Shown here in pieces: positions 1-9,058 of a stretch of 64,000 nt of DNA. How positions within the stretch are numbered: the first letter of the stretch is position 1; each line of letters begins with the position of its first letter. Origin of the DNA: Comamonas testosteroni (lineage in GTDB: Bacteria > Pseudomonadota > Gammaproteobacteria > Burkholderiales > Burkholderiaceae_C). The notes below the pieces were generated by a model. It saw only the letters and a list, made by a program, of their open reading frames with translations, was not told where the DNA came from and made no database searches. The stretch spans positions 3,224,001 to 3,288,000 of the forward strand of contig CP044131.1 of NCBI GenBank assembly GCA_008727115.1. Reading direction: 5' to 3'. A program made the position numbers and the translations under genes.

Positions 1-67
1 ACCGGTCGATCAGCCTAACCACAACCAGCCTTTCAAGGAGGCATAGCGATGGCTGCAAACACTTTAC

Positions 68-265
68 ATGAGCGAAGAACAAGATCCAGATCTGGACAAC
101 CAGACAGAGGGCGACGAGCTGCCCGAAGAGAACGGCGCGGATGATGTTTCACTCCGGCCCGGCCCGAATGCCGACGATCAGGCAGACATTGAGCAATACA
201 TCAGCGCAGAAGTGCGGGCGCTTTATGACGTGTACAGCTACCGACACATAGGTGGCTCTTTTTAG
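68..265 (+). CDS. small acidic hypothetical protein or gene remnant
   Basis: A 65-codon frame encodes a very acidic N-terminus and a short conserved-looking end (residues 47-58, AEVRALYDVYSY). It stops 13 bases before the MscS start, so it could be co-transcribed with it. No ribosome site precedes its ATG. The only good Shine-Dalgarno, AAGGAGG at 35-41, serves an ATG at 49 in another frame that encodes an Arg-rich peptide. A frameshifted or truncated gene is therefore as likely as an intact one. Another frame upstream ends with a stop at 44-46 and may be the tail of a gene outside the window. I recognise no family. Confidence 0.3.
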   Translation: MSEEQDPDLDNQTEGDELPEENGADDVSLRPGPNADDQADIEQYISAEVRALYDVYSYRHIGGSF

Positions 266-278
266 CAGTGGGAGCACC

Positions 279-1175
279 ATGAACGAACAACTCGAAACCC
301 TATTCAAATACATCGAACCAGCCAAGCTGCTGGACCTTGGTTTGCAAGCAGCAAAATTTTTTCTGATCATCGTAGTTGCCCTGATTGTGTTGCGCTTGGT
401 AAAAGCAGCAATCGATCGCGTGGGTACGCGCATACAGGCACGCAGCAAAACGCTGGATGATCAAAAACGAATCGAAACCCTGATGCGCGTGCTGAAATAC
501 GTGGCCAATGTGGTCATTTTGCTGCTCGGCGCTTTGATTGCCTTGGGCACCATTGGTATATCCATTGCCCCTGTGCTGGCCGCTGCCGGTGTGGTGAGTT
601 TGGCCGTTGGTTTTGGTGCACAAAGTTTGGTGAAAGATTACTTCACCGGTATTGTGCTGCTGATCGAAAACCAGATTCGCGCAGGCGACTTCATTGAAGT
701 GGGTGGCAAAAGCGGCACGGTCGAAAATGTAACCCTGCGGTATGTGCGTTTGCGTGACGCACACGGCAATGTGCATTTTGTTCCAAATGGTCAGATTGAT
801 TCGGTGACCAACTCCACCATGGACTTTGCCTATGCAGTTGTTGATGTGGGCATCGCCTACAAAGAGGAAGTCGACGTAGCCATTCAGGTGATGCAAAAAG
901 TGGGCACTGAATTGGCGGAAGACAAAGAGTGGGGACCGAAAATTACCGAACCCATGTCGACCTTTGGTGTGCAAGAACTTGCCGATTCAGCCGTGATTGT
1001 TCGCGTGCGATTTAAAACGCTGCCGGGCGAGCAATGGGGCGTGCGCCGTGAGTACAACAAGCGCATTAAAGCGGCGTTTGACAATGTTGGCATTGAAATT
1101 CCATTCCCTCACGTGACCATTTGTCCAAGTGGTGGAAGTGCCGTGAAGCTGCCAGCGCAGATTTCGTCGAGCTGA
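279..1175 (+). CDS. small-conductance mechanosensitive ion channel, MscS family
   Basis: The 298-residue product is an inner-membrane channel of the MscS family, which releases solutes when membrane tension rises under hypo-osmotic shock. Three hydrophobic segments lie near residues 18-40, 60-82 and 85-112. The third is the Gly/Ala-rich pore helix with VGFGAQSLVKDYFTG, followed by the beta domain (GDFIEVGGKSGTVE, then FVPNG). It is MscS-sized (about 286 residues in E. coli). I chose ATG 279 because GGGAG lies just upstream; the longer GTG start at 252 overlaps the preceding frame and lacks a ribosome site. The base composition looks AT-richer than the core genes further right, suggesting it belongs to the accessory block. 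Confidence 0.88.
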   Translation: MNEQLETLFKYIEPAKLLDLGLQAAKFFLIIVVALIVLRLVKAAIDRVGTRIQARSKTLDDQKRIETLMRVLKYVANVVILLLGALIALGTIGISIAPVLAAAGVVSLAVGFGAQSLVKDYFTGIVLLIENQIRAGDFIEVGGKSGTVENVTLRYVRLRDAHGNVHFVPNGQIDSVTNSTMDFAYAVVDVGIAYKEEVDVAIQVMQKVGTELAEDKEWGPKITEPMSTFGVQELADSAVIVRVRFKTLPGEQWGVRREYNKRIKAAFDNVGIEIPFPHVTICPSGGSAVKLPAQISSS

Positions 1176-1390
1176 GTTTCAGAGCATGGGCGAGATTGCG
1201 AGGCCGCATGAATGAGTTTCGTATCGGCATCTGCAAAGTCGCATGCCCTCCTCCGCCAGAAAGCCTGAATACTCCCTCTTTGTTGAATTCCCTGACCTAA
1301 GGAAGCTCTGAACAATTCCCCCGCCCAACGGTAAACTTCGTCTGTCACGCCCTCACGAGTCTGTTCATCATGAGCCAACTGAGTTTTTCT

Positions 1391-2855
1391 GGCTCTATGC
1401 CGTTTTGTGTGGAAACGCTTCGCGTCATGTCGGCATGGCTGGCGCGAACGGACTGGCCGGCAGGTGCTTGAGCTTGGACATGCGCAGGTAGGCGATGGCG
1501 ATGAAGTTCTGGCTCGTCCTGAAGCCGCGCGCGGCGCGCTTGGCCTGCTGCAGCAGCCCGTTCATCGCCTCGACGAAGGCGTTGCTGCGGTGATCGACCA
1601 TGCCGCGCACCACCGCGTCGAACCGCTCCTTGAGCGTGGCGGCCAGCTTCTTGAACGGCTCGAGCCGACAGCGCCGCGCCCAGCTCAGCCAGGCCCTGAG
1701 GTCGGATGCGGCCTGTTCGATGCTGTTGTGCGCTGTGGCCCGTGCGTACACCGCGCGCAGCGCCATCTTCAGCCGCCACGCCCGCGCGCTCTTGAGCGTC
1801 GAGCGCTGCAGCCAGTGCATGGCATCGAGCTGGCGGGCGCTCCAGGTGCTGGGGTTGCGCCGCATGCCCCACAGCAGCTGCCTGAGCGTCTTGCGGCCGC
1901 CAGCGCCCAGCGCGGCTCGCACCGCCTGCGCGTCGGTGGCCATCTCCGCGCGGCGCACCTGGTCCATCGCATCGATGGCCATCGAGACGACGTGAAAGCG
2001 GTCGTAGCTGATCTGCGCCTCGGGCAGCGCCAGCGCCACGCCCTTGGCGTAGGCTGCGCTCATGTCCATGCACACGTGCCGCACCTGGGCGGGATCGCCG
2101 CCATGGGCCTTCAGATCCTCGGCGAACTCCACCACCGTGCGGTGCTCGCGCCCCTCGGTGGCGAACAGCAGCCGCTTGCGATCCAGGTCGTGCACGACGG
2201 TGATGTAGTGCTGCCCGCGCCGCAGGCTGGTCTCGTCGATGCCCACCGTGCGCACGCCGGCGAAGTCTTCCAGCGCACGCGCCTGCGCGACGTAGAACTC
2301 GATGCGCCGCCACAGCCGCTTGTCCTTGCAGCGCAGCAACTCGGCGGCCTGGCGCACCGGCAGGTCCAGGCACAAGGTCAGCGCCAGCGCTTCGAACGCC
2401 GCGGTGAAGCCCGAGCCCGGACGCGCCCAGGGCACGGCCACCTGCGTGGTCTTGCCGCAGGCACCGCAGGCCACGCGCGGCACGTCGCAGTGCAGCCAGG
2501 CCTCGAACTGGAAGAAGTCCAGGTGCCGCCAGGATCGGCGCAGCCGGTCGTGCACCGGTTGCGTGGCCGCACCGCATGCCGGGCAGGCGAGCCTGCTGGT
2601 GTGGCAGCCGATCTCGAAGTCGATACGCCGCTTGGCGGTGTCGAGCCTGACGTCATCGACGACCCACGGCGGCTGCAAGCCCAGCGCGCTGGTGAACAGA
2701 GCTTCTACGGCAATGCCCATGGACTCATCCTCCTGATCAAACACGCCTCGTGGACATGTGCACAGGCCGGCCAGCGGCCTGCACACATGCCCACCGGGCT
2801 CAACAACCAGGGGAGCATTGTGAGTGTTGTGTTCCACACGAAATGACGAAGGACC
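1391..2855. mobile_element. ISL3-family insertion sequence
   Basis: A transposase gene is flanked by imperfect terminal inverted repeats of about 24 bp. The left end begins GGCTCTATGCCG at 1391 and the right end, read inward from 2855, begins GGTCCTTCGTCA. The best-conserved inner part, GTGTGGAA, is identical in both. About 16 of 24 positions agree. No 8-bp target duplication is visible: the left flank is GTTTTTCT and the right flank TTCGCCTC. This suggests a deletion or recombination next to the element. Its right end cuts the 3' end of the alpha/beta-hydrolase gene. Confidence 0.7.
1425..2720 (-). CDS. ISL3-family transposase
   Basis: The 431-residue product is a DDE transposase of the ISL3 family. 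An N-terminal zinc ribbon has CxxC pairs at residues 46/49 and 85/88 (CPACG and CGACG). The catalytic core carries VGIDETSLRRG, CMDMSAAY and the C-terminal FVEAMNG block. The start at 2720 is set by AGGAGG eight bases upstream; the longer frame to 2837 runs into the terminal repeat. The gene is intact and considerably more GC-rich than the capsule genes beside it, in keeping with its origin on a mobile element. It presumably mobilises only the element defined by the flanking repeats. Confidence 0.9.
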   Translation of the reverse strand: MGIAVEALFTSALGLQPPWVVDDVRLDTAKRRIDFEIGCHTSRLACPACGAATQPVHDRLRRSWRHLDFFQFEAWLHCDVPRVACGACGKTTQVAVPWARPGSGFTAAFEALALTLCLDLPVRQAAELLRCKDKRLWRRIEFYVAQARALEDFAGVRTVGIDETSLRRGQHYITVVHDLDRKRLLFATEGREHRTVVEFAEDLKAHGGDPAQVRHVCMDMSAAYAKGVALALPEAQISYDRFHVVSMAIDAMDQVRRAEMATDAQAVRAALGAGGRKTLRQLLWGMRRNPSTWSARQLDAMHWLQRSTLKSARAWRLKMALRAVYARATAHNSIEQAASDLRAWLSWARRCRLEPFKKLAATLKERFDAVVRGMVDHRSNAFVEAMNGLLQQAKRAARGFRTSQNFIAIAYLRMSKLKHLPASPFAPAMPT

Positions 2856-3945
2856 TTCGCCTCAGCCAGCGATAAGTGGAGGGTTTAAACAGTTTGTGAA
2901 ACCTGGGAGAGCACATGTACCGAGGATTCACACATTTCGCCAGTTGCGCAGCCTCAACAGCCGGCAAACTCAGCGGCAATAAATGGCACATGCCAAAGCT
3001 TACGCTGTCGCCGGGAGATGAAATATCTACCCAATCCAAATGCTCGTCTTGCGCTACAGCAAGCAACTGCTGCTGTAATCCATTCGCGCTCTGAGGCATC
3101 AGGCTAAACAGTGGAATGCAGTTCCCTAAGGTGAGCAAGTTTAGTCTCTGTGTTCCATGGCCCATCTTTTGCAGCCGCAAACGTAATGTATGTACCAAAG
3201 GAATAGCCATCACACTACCCACACTAAACCCGACCACCGCCACTTCGCGATAACCGGCCTGACTCATTTGCTTAACCACGGCCTCAGCGGTTGCCTCCAT
3301 GCGCGCTTGTAACTGTGCTATCGGCTGAAGGGAAAAAAGATGTGCAAAATTCAAAATACGCAGCAGCCAACTCACATGCAGCAGCTGATCCAGTTTGTAC
3401 CCAGCCAGTAGCATCAGACCTGCTATCAAAGTTCCAAAAAGGACACCCAGTACTGGATCTAGCCAAGCCATCCCTACCCCAAAAGCCCCAAAAGCAAGCG
3501 CCATGCACAGCAACATGTAGACCAATGGGTATGACAAAGTCCACAGGGTGTAAGGCGTCTCACGGGACAATGACTTAAGTGCAGTTCGCTCTTTCAAGAT
3601 AGTTGCATAAGTGCGCCAAGCCTCAGTCACAACTTGCCCAGTACGTGATGGCCAGTGACTGCGCACTACATCAGACCAGTCCACGAACACGTAATCACAG
3701 GCACCACCCTCTAGAGACGAAATCTCCCAGCCTGCGTGTTGCCCCTCTTCAGTTGTAGATGGCCAGCGTGTACGGCGTCCAATGTGATAACTTGCCCCCG
3801 TCACTTGTGCCTGTTTAGCTGCCTCAAGGCACATCATTTGGTGGTAGTGCCGGGCGCCGCGTGGATCAAACCCGCCCACAAACAATACCAGCCGTTTGGG
3901 CTGAATTCCCTGCTGCTCAGCATGTTCTTTGTGTTCACTGCTCAC
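2800..3945 (-). pseudogene. alpha/beta-hydrolase-like membrane protein of the capsule locus, 3' end cut by ISL3
   Basis: This GTG-started frame begins 3 bp after the kpsS stop, so it is the third gene of the capsule-export operon. It opens with RLVLFVGGFDPRG, has two hydrophobic helices near residues 138-160 and 165-183, and a lipase-type nucleophile elbow GFSVGS with Ser241. This suggests a membrane-anchored serine hydrolase, although no substrate can be inferred. Host coding ends at 2856 (about residue 363); the last 18 codons lie inside the ISL3 end and are spurious. Because no target duplication remains, the original C-terminus cannot be rebuilt, and the protein may or may not be functional. 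Confidence 0.6.
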
Positions 3946-3948
3946 GCG

Positions 3949-5280
3949 CTATACCTTTTTCTTTCGCAGGGTCACAACGCTGCCACTCTGTATCTTTACA
4001 TCTTCGTCATCATCCCTTTCGAGCACATCAGAGTTGCCCAAGCCCTGGTCATTTGCTGCTGCATTGCGCAGCAATGCTTGGGTAGGCCTCCTAGATAAGG
4101 TCGCGTGCGCTTGTGACATAGCTTCCGGCCACAAACGCTCTGCCATTTGCCCGTCCAATGCCACTCCGCACGCCCATTGAACTGTCTGCAGCTTGCGGTA
4201 AAAACTCCCGTTGAGCTGGGTGCGGCGAATCAAAGCATGCCGAAAGCGCTGTAACTCATCCTGGCATGGAATAGCTTGGTGCCCCAGATGCCAGAAAGTA
4301 CGCAAGTGCCCTTGATATGTCAGCCCAGGCATGTCGTACAGCGCTGTACCGCACACTTTGACTGGTGCTCGGTGACCCAATGCGGACAGCCCTACTGTGC
4401 TGTTGACTACTACTACACCGCGCGTAGCCTTCAGCAGTGAAGGTAGATGCTGATCATGGATGTACTGCACTCTGCCTTGCAAGCCATAACGCTGTGTTAA
4501 GACTCTCAGTGCTCTGCCGTAATTTCGATGACCTCTATCCATCGGGTGATGCTTGAAGACCAAGGTCACCCCCTTCAAAGACTGCCCTCCCTCTGGCACG
4601 CCTTCAGCCTGCTCTTGATCCCACGCTTTCTTGAACGATCGCATTACATAATCAGCAAAACTGCAAACCGATTCAAAATCCGAGTGCACGGTGATTTGCG
4701 CATCGTTGTAGACCTGCAAGGGCACTAGAAAAAACTGCCCTCGCCTGTCCTCACACAAGGTTCGCTCCACGCCGTACTCCTTGATCTTGTACCAGGCCTT
4801 ACGCGCAAATGAGAGCCACCACCACGGCGCGTCCAGCACTGTCATACGCCTATGGTGCAAAGCATTGTTCCAGCACCACTGCCCCAGCCAAGCCGCCAAA
4901 AAATAAGCCATTCCCCACATGGCGGAGTGCCAGAACGTATTTCCTACTGGCAAAGTCGTTGGGGCTGCAGAGCTCTGCTGAGGACTATGTGGCTGTGAGC
5001 GCATAGCCTCCTGCACCAGCCAGGGCGCCAGACTTTGTGCAAACTCTGAATTGCCATTGACACCCACGGGTTCAAAAGTCACATAGTCGGGCCGCAAGTA
5101 CCCCTCTTCAAAAACGCCCAGTGCACAATTCAGCTTTTGCGCTATCTCCCGCACGCAAAGGTGTACTGGACGGCAATCTCCAAAAAGGAGCACAACATCA
5201 ATCTGGTGCTCCTTCATGAACGCCTCAAGCAGCTTGGGCCATTGCGCCAAATCACCTTTGAAACTTCTCGCTTTCAAGGG
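3949..5280 (-). pseudogene. kpsS: kpsS, 3' portion (capsule polysaccharide export/Kdo transferase), interrupted by IS30
   Basis: This part encodes about 444 C-terminal residues of a KpsS-type protein. KpsS works with KpsC to build the beta-Kdo linker on the lipid carrier of exported capsules (known for the family). Visible hallmarks include LLFGDCRPVH, GVFEEGYLRPDY, FKHHPMDRGH and a late VVVNSTVGLSAL block. The N-terminus lies beyond the IS30 element at 6403-6611. Deleting 5281-6402 and one copy of a 2-bp GG duplication joins the halves in frame (GDALFYP then LKARSFKGDL), giving 512 residues. As it stands the gene is broken. Confidence 0.88.
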
Positions 5281-5308
5281 GGCGGATTCAAATGTGAAGT
5301 GCAACACC
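5281..5308 (+). repeat. IS30 terminal inverted repeat, left
   Basis: This 28-bp repeat starts GGCGGATTCAAATG and ends GCAACACC. It matches the right repeat at 6375-6402 exactly in reverse complement. Confidence 0.93.
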
Positions 5309-5315
5309 CTTGAAT

Positions 5316-6353
5316 TCAATGGATGAGGGTGGAGTGCTGGGGAGAGTTGATCAGTAGCTCTCGATAAACCGACAGCGGTGATCGTACCCCAAGGCCCTTG
5401 CGAGGGCGGTTGTTGATTTCATCAGCAATCGCATCGAGTTGCTCTTGGCTGTAGATGCTCAGATCCATGCCTTTGGGCAGGTACTGGCGCACCAAGCCAT
5501 TCATGTTCTCGTTGGAGCCACGCTGCCACGGGCTGTGTGGGTCACAGAAGTACACCGCCACGCCCGTGTTGGCGGTCAATTGCTTGTGTAGCGCCATCTC
5601 CTTGCCCTGGTCGTACGTCATGCTTTGGCGCATGGGCTGCGCAATGCCCAGCAGCTTATCTGTAAAGGCTTGCATGACATTGGCTGCACTGGCTGGTTTG
5701 AACGCAGGCAACTTGACCAGCATGAGCAGTCGGCTGGTGCGCTCGACCAAGGTGCCTACGGCACTTGCATTGCCAGCACCCTTGATGAGGTCACCTTCCC
5801 AATGCCCTGGGAACTGCCGATCCTCAACTTCAGGCGGACGTACGTGGATGCTGAGCATGTCTGGGATCTGTCCACGACGATCCTGTCCTTTGCTACGGGG
5901 CAGCCGTTTGTTGTGAGCATGGCGCAAAGTGGCAATCAATTCCTTGCGCAACTCACCCACGGGCTGGGCATAGATGCAGTTGTAGATGGTTTCGTGCGAC
6001 ACGCGTAGCTCATGGCCTTTGGGGTACAGGCGTGCAAGTGTCAGCGCAATTTGCTCTGGTGACCAACGCAAACGCAAGAAATGCAATACCAAGAACCACA
6101 AGATCCCTTGTGAATGAAGCTTGGGATCAGATCTTGTGCTGCGTCTTCTGTAAAGCCACTGCTGTTGCGCTTGCCTGCTGGCATATCCATCGCTGGATAC
6201 TGAGTTGCGAGCAATCTCACGGCTGACGGTGCTGGCACTGCGCCCTAGCAAACGCGCAATGCTGCGTACGCTATGACGCTGCAGCAGCAAACTGGCTATG
6301 GTGACTCTGTCTTCTGGTTGAAGTTGGCGATAGGACGAACGACTTGCTGACAT
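5316..6353 (-). CDS. IS30-family transposase
   Basis: The 345-residue transposase has an N-terminal helix-turn-helix region (residues about 14-50, with SIARLLGRSASTVSREI) typical of IS30. The DDE core shows GHWEGDLIKG, TYDQGKEM and NENMNGLVRQYLPKG as the three acidic motifs. It fills almost the whole element and has no internal stop, so it is probably functional. It reads in the same direction as the kpsS gene it interrupts. The distal capsule gene could therefore in principle receive some transcription from the element, although no outward promoter is evident. Confidence 0.95.
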   Translation of the reverse strand: MSASRSSYRQLQPEDRVTIASLLLQRHSVRSIARLLGRSASTVSREIARNSVSSDGYASRQAQQQWLYRRRSTRSDPKLHSQGILWFLVLHFLRLRWSPEQIALTLARLYPKGHELRVSHETIYNCIYAQPVGELRKELIATLRHAHNKRLPRSKGQDRRGQIPDMLSIHVRPPEVEDRQFPGHWEGDLIKGAGNASAVGTLVERTSRLLMLVKLPAFKPASAANVMQAFTDKLLGIAQPMRQSMTYDQGKEMALHKQLTANTGVAVYFCDPHSPWQRGSNENMNGLVRQYLPKGMDLSIYSQEQLDAIADEINNRPRKGLGVRSPLSVYRELLINSPQHSTLIH

Positions 6354-6374
6354 CTGCTGACCTTAACGGTTGCA

Positions 6375-6402
6375 GGTGTTGCACTTCACATTTGAATCCG
6401 CC
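6375..6402 (-). repeat. IS30 terminal inverted repeat, right
   Basis: This is the exact reverse complement of 5281-5308. The flanking GGG at 6403-6405 mirrors 5278-5280. Confidence 0.93.
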
Positions 6403-6611
6403 GGGTAAAACAGCGCATCCCCGGCGTTGAAGTTGAACTTGAACACGTCCGCTCCACGCTTTTGGAGATCTTTGGACAAGTTCCAAAAAAAAGGCCCCAC
6501 AGGCCCTTGTAGCAAAAGCACCCGCTTACCCGTAAAACCCGAAAATCTCATACACGAATTTTTCAGTAAAAGCACATCTTCAAACACCATAGCCCACGAA
6601 TGGCGGCTCAT
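6403..6611 (-). pseudogene. kpsS: kpsS, 5' portion, interrupted by IS30
   Basis: The first 69 codons of kpsS carry the diagnostic KpsS N-terminus RVLLLQGPVGPFFWNL followed by FNFNAGDALFYP, where the IS30 element enters. The start ATG at 6611 lies 9 bp after the kpsC stop, so kpsC, kpsS and the hydrolase formed one minus-strand operon. Downstream of FYP the frame continues into IS sequence (ADSNVKC and so on) and soon stops, so only a short useless peptide would be made. The remainder is at 3949-5280. Confidence 0.88.
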
Positions 6612-6620
6612 TGGTGTGCA

Positions 6621-8024
6621 TCAACGCTGCTTATAAACACTCTGAAGCAGCACCTTCAGCTTGCGCAATTGCCGACGTACAACGCCAACGCGTAAGGCGT
6701 GCAAGCCCCCTGCACTGCGCAGTGCTTCACGTTGTTGAAGTAGCTGGCGCAATACAGCTTCGCATGTGGTATAGCCTTTGAGCACCGGATCCCAATACAA
6801 GGGGTAATGCAACAAGGCACATGCCACCAGCTCATCCAGCGTGCGTGTGCGCGCTCTACGCGGTACAACCAGCCTGTCCTGCGTCAAACCCCAACCTGCA
6901 TAAAAAGGGCGGCCATGTACCACGACTTGCTTGTGACGCAGCAAGGCATCAAAGCCAGTCAACGAAGTCATGGTGACCACCACATCACACGCTTCAATGC
7001 AGCTCACCACCGAAGCCGTCGCTTCCACATGGTCAGCCCACTGCATGGCAGCCCTCAGCGCCAACGCACCACGGCGGTTGCCACTGGTCACATCCGGATG
7101 CGGCTTATACACGATAAAAGCATTGGGAAACTCCGCGCGCGCGGCCTGCAACAAACCAGCGTTGGTACACACCCCTGCGGCATCACAGCCAAAGCGTATC
7201 GAGGCATCGTCCTCAACCTGTCCCGGCACCAGCACCACCCGGCGACCTTCGCAGTTCCAGTTCACTGGCTGCAAAGGCTCCAAGTTGTACTTGGTGATAC
7301 CGTGCTGCACGATAAAAGACCGCACAGTTTGCGCACGTTGCACATCGTGCTCAGTCAACACGCGGGAGTTGAGCATATCTTCCAACTCCGAAGGCTGGCT
7401 AGGATCGAAATAAATACCTTGCGCATCCAGCACAAAAGACTGAGGCGGTATTAGATCAGATCCCAGCCCTACAGAGCGCACAAAGCCATCTTCCATGCGC
7501 AGCAGACGTACACCGGATGCTTCAGCCAACTCCTGTAAACCTTCTGGTGGCACCCGGCCCCAGAAGACCAGACAATCTTCAGCGGCAGGTCGCGAAGCCT
7601 TAGCCGCTGCAGCATTCTTGACAAACACAACTTTGCCGGGATGCAGGGACAGCATGGCCTTCACGTTCGCAGCCTTCCAGCGTCGAAAGCCCACCACAAT
7701 CATTCTTCCCGGGAAACGCTTGGCAATCTCCCTTTGACGCTCAAGCCAGGTAATCGCATCCAAGATATTGCCACGCTGCCTAGTTTCTGGATTGAGATAG
7801 CGGCAATAACCTATGTATGCCGCTGCAAAAAGCTCATTCACTGAACGCTTGCAGCCAGCCCTTCTCAATATGGCAGGGTGCTTTGGCTGCCTATCATCAG
7901 TCACTCCCCAGCCTGCATACCAAGGCACTCCAAAACAGACCACAGGCTTACCCACCAACAATGCTTCAAATCCCATCGTCGAAGTAACAACATATACCTT
8001 GTCCATCTGTGAAATGAGGCTAAT
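6621..8024 (-). pseudogene. kpsC: kpsC, C-terminal two-thirds (capsule Kdo transferase), truncated by IS5
   Basis: KpsC normally has two tandem Kdo-transferase modules. This frame starts near the end of the first (VYVVTSTMGFEALL, then GVPWYAGWGVTDDR) and contains all of the second (VVTMTSLTGFDALL, then GRPFYAGWGLTQDR). It ends naturally at 6621. The repeated GFEALL/GFDALL and YAGWG blocks show the duplicated architecture. Coding runs upstream of the ATG at 8006 right to the IS5 boundary at about 8024 (SLISQ before MDKV). The rest of the N-terminal module is absent on the far side of the IS, so the gene is truncated rather than simply interrupted. Confidence 0.88.
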
Positions 8025-9058
8025 GGGCGTTGTTGCACAAATGCCGGTCGCAGCTGAGGTAGGCTCGGGAGATGAGAGAGACGAGCTGGGGTCGGGTTAA
8101 GTACCGCACAACGAACTGGAAGGCTTACAACGCAGCGTTGAAGGCGCGAGGTGAGCTGACCATTTGGCTCGATAGGGATATGCAGTGGCTAGCTCGGCCC
8201 ACGGGCAAGCGTGGTCGTTGCCAGAAGTTCTCAGATGCGGCCATCCAGTTTTGCCTGACCATCAAGTGCTTGTTTGGCCAGCCCTTGCGCCAGACACTGG
8301 GCCTGGTTGAGTCGCTATTGGGTATGGCAGGCCTGCATTGGCCAGTGCCCGACTACAGCACGGTGTGTCGCAGGCAAAAGAGCTTGGATGTGCAGGTGCG
8401 CTACCGTGCAAGTGACAAAGGCTTGCACATGCTGGCCGACTCCACGGGCATCAAGTTCTTGGGCGAAGGTGAGTGGAAAACCAAAAAGCACGGTGCCGAG
8501 AGCCGCCGCCAGTGGCGCAAGGTGCATCTGGGTATTGATGCCCAGACACTGCAGATTCGGGCCATCGCAGTAACAACCAATGAAGTGGGCGACTCGCCCA
8601 TGGCAGCAGACCTGCTAGGTCAAATTCCAAGCAATGAAGAGATAGCTAGCTTTACCGGTGATGGGGCGTACGACACGCAGGATGTACATAAGGCGTGCTA
8701 CCTGCGGGGAGCCATTCCAATCATCCCGCCGCGCAAAGGAGCGAAGCTGCGCAAAGGGCTGGCATTTGCTCACCGCAATGAAGCGGTCAAGGCGTGTAGG
8801 CAGTTGGGGCGGGCTATCTGGAAACGCTGGAGCGGCTACCACCGAAGGTCACTGGTGGAGACCAAGATGAATTGCTTCAAGCGACTCGGCGAGAAGGTCA
8901 TGGCCAGGACGTTTGAGCGCCAGGTGACCGAGCTGCACATCCGAGCTTCAATCCTCAATCAATTTACCGCTCTGGGCACGCCCCAGACAGTCGCTGCTGC
9001 GTAAATCTATTTGGGATTGGGGATGCCTTGGCCTATGGCCGATTTATGCAACAAAGCC
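8025..9058. mobile_element. IS5-family insertion sequence at the kpsC breakpoint
   Basis: This element is about 1.03 kb. The left end reads GGGCGTTGTTGCACAAAT, and the right end in reverse complement reads GGCTTTGTTGCATAAAT, an imperfect terminal repeat sharing GGC, TTGTTGCA and AAAT. The transposase is intact. Neither a 9-bp nor a 2-4-bp duplication is evident (left AGGCTAATG, right GCTCAAAGG). With the missing half of kpsC, this argues for an IS-adjacent deletion. Confidence 0.85.
8072..9004 (+). CDS. IS5-family transposase
   Basis: The 310-residue transposase has the IS5/IS903-like DDE layout: LADSTGIK (first Asp near 123), SFTGDGAYDT (second Asp near 195) and HRRSLVETKM (Glu near 270). 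The HLGIDAQTLQI and VTTNEVGDSPM blocks are also family hallmarks. The gene is full length without stops and sits between the terminal repeats. It reads opposite to the truncated kpsC, so any readthrough from it heads toward the tRNA-Gln side. Confidence 0.94.
   Translation: MRETSWGRVKYRTTNWKAYNAALKARGELTIWLDRDMQWLARPTGKRGRCQKFSDAAIQFCLTIKCLFGQPLRQTLGLVESLLGMAGLHWPVPDYSTVCRRQKSLDVQVRYRASDKGLHMLADSTGIKFLGEGEWKTKKHGAESRRQWRKVHLGIDAQTLQIRAIAVTTNEVGDSPMAADLLGQIPSNEEIASFTGDGAYDTQDVHKACYLRGAIPIIPPRKGAKLRKGLAFAHRNEAVKACRQLGRAIWKRWSGYHRRSLVETKMNCFKRLGEKVMARTFERQVTELHIRASILNQFTALGTPQTVAAA

Larger units (their letters stand above)
5281..6402. mobile_element. IS30-family insertion sequence inside kpsS
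   Basis: This complete 1122-bp element has perfect 28-bp terminal inverted repeats (5281-5308 and 6375-6402) and one full-length transposase gene. Runs of three G flank both sides. A 2-bp GG target duplication, usual for this family, is the only choice that restores the kpsS reading frame. Intact ends, intact transposase and an in-frame scar all point to a recent insertion. Confidence 0.93.

Noticed and set aside
1109-1378. 89-codon minus-strand frame left of ISL3
   Set aside because: Considered as the displaced 3' end of the hydrolase gene, but it overlaps the mscS end, has no similarity I recognise and cannot be joined because no target duplication exists.
1407-2846. 479-codon plus-strand open frame over the ISL3 element
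   Set aside because: Antisense shadow of the transposase; no start signal or domains.
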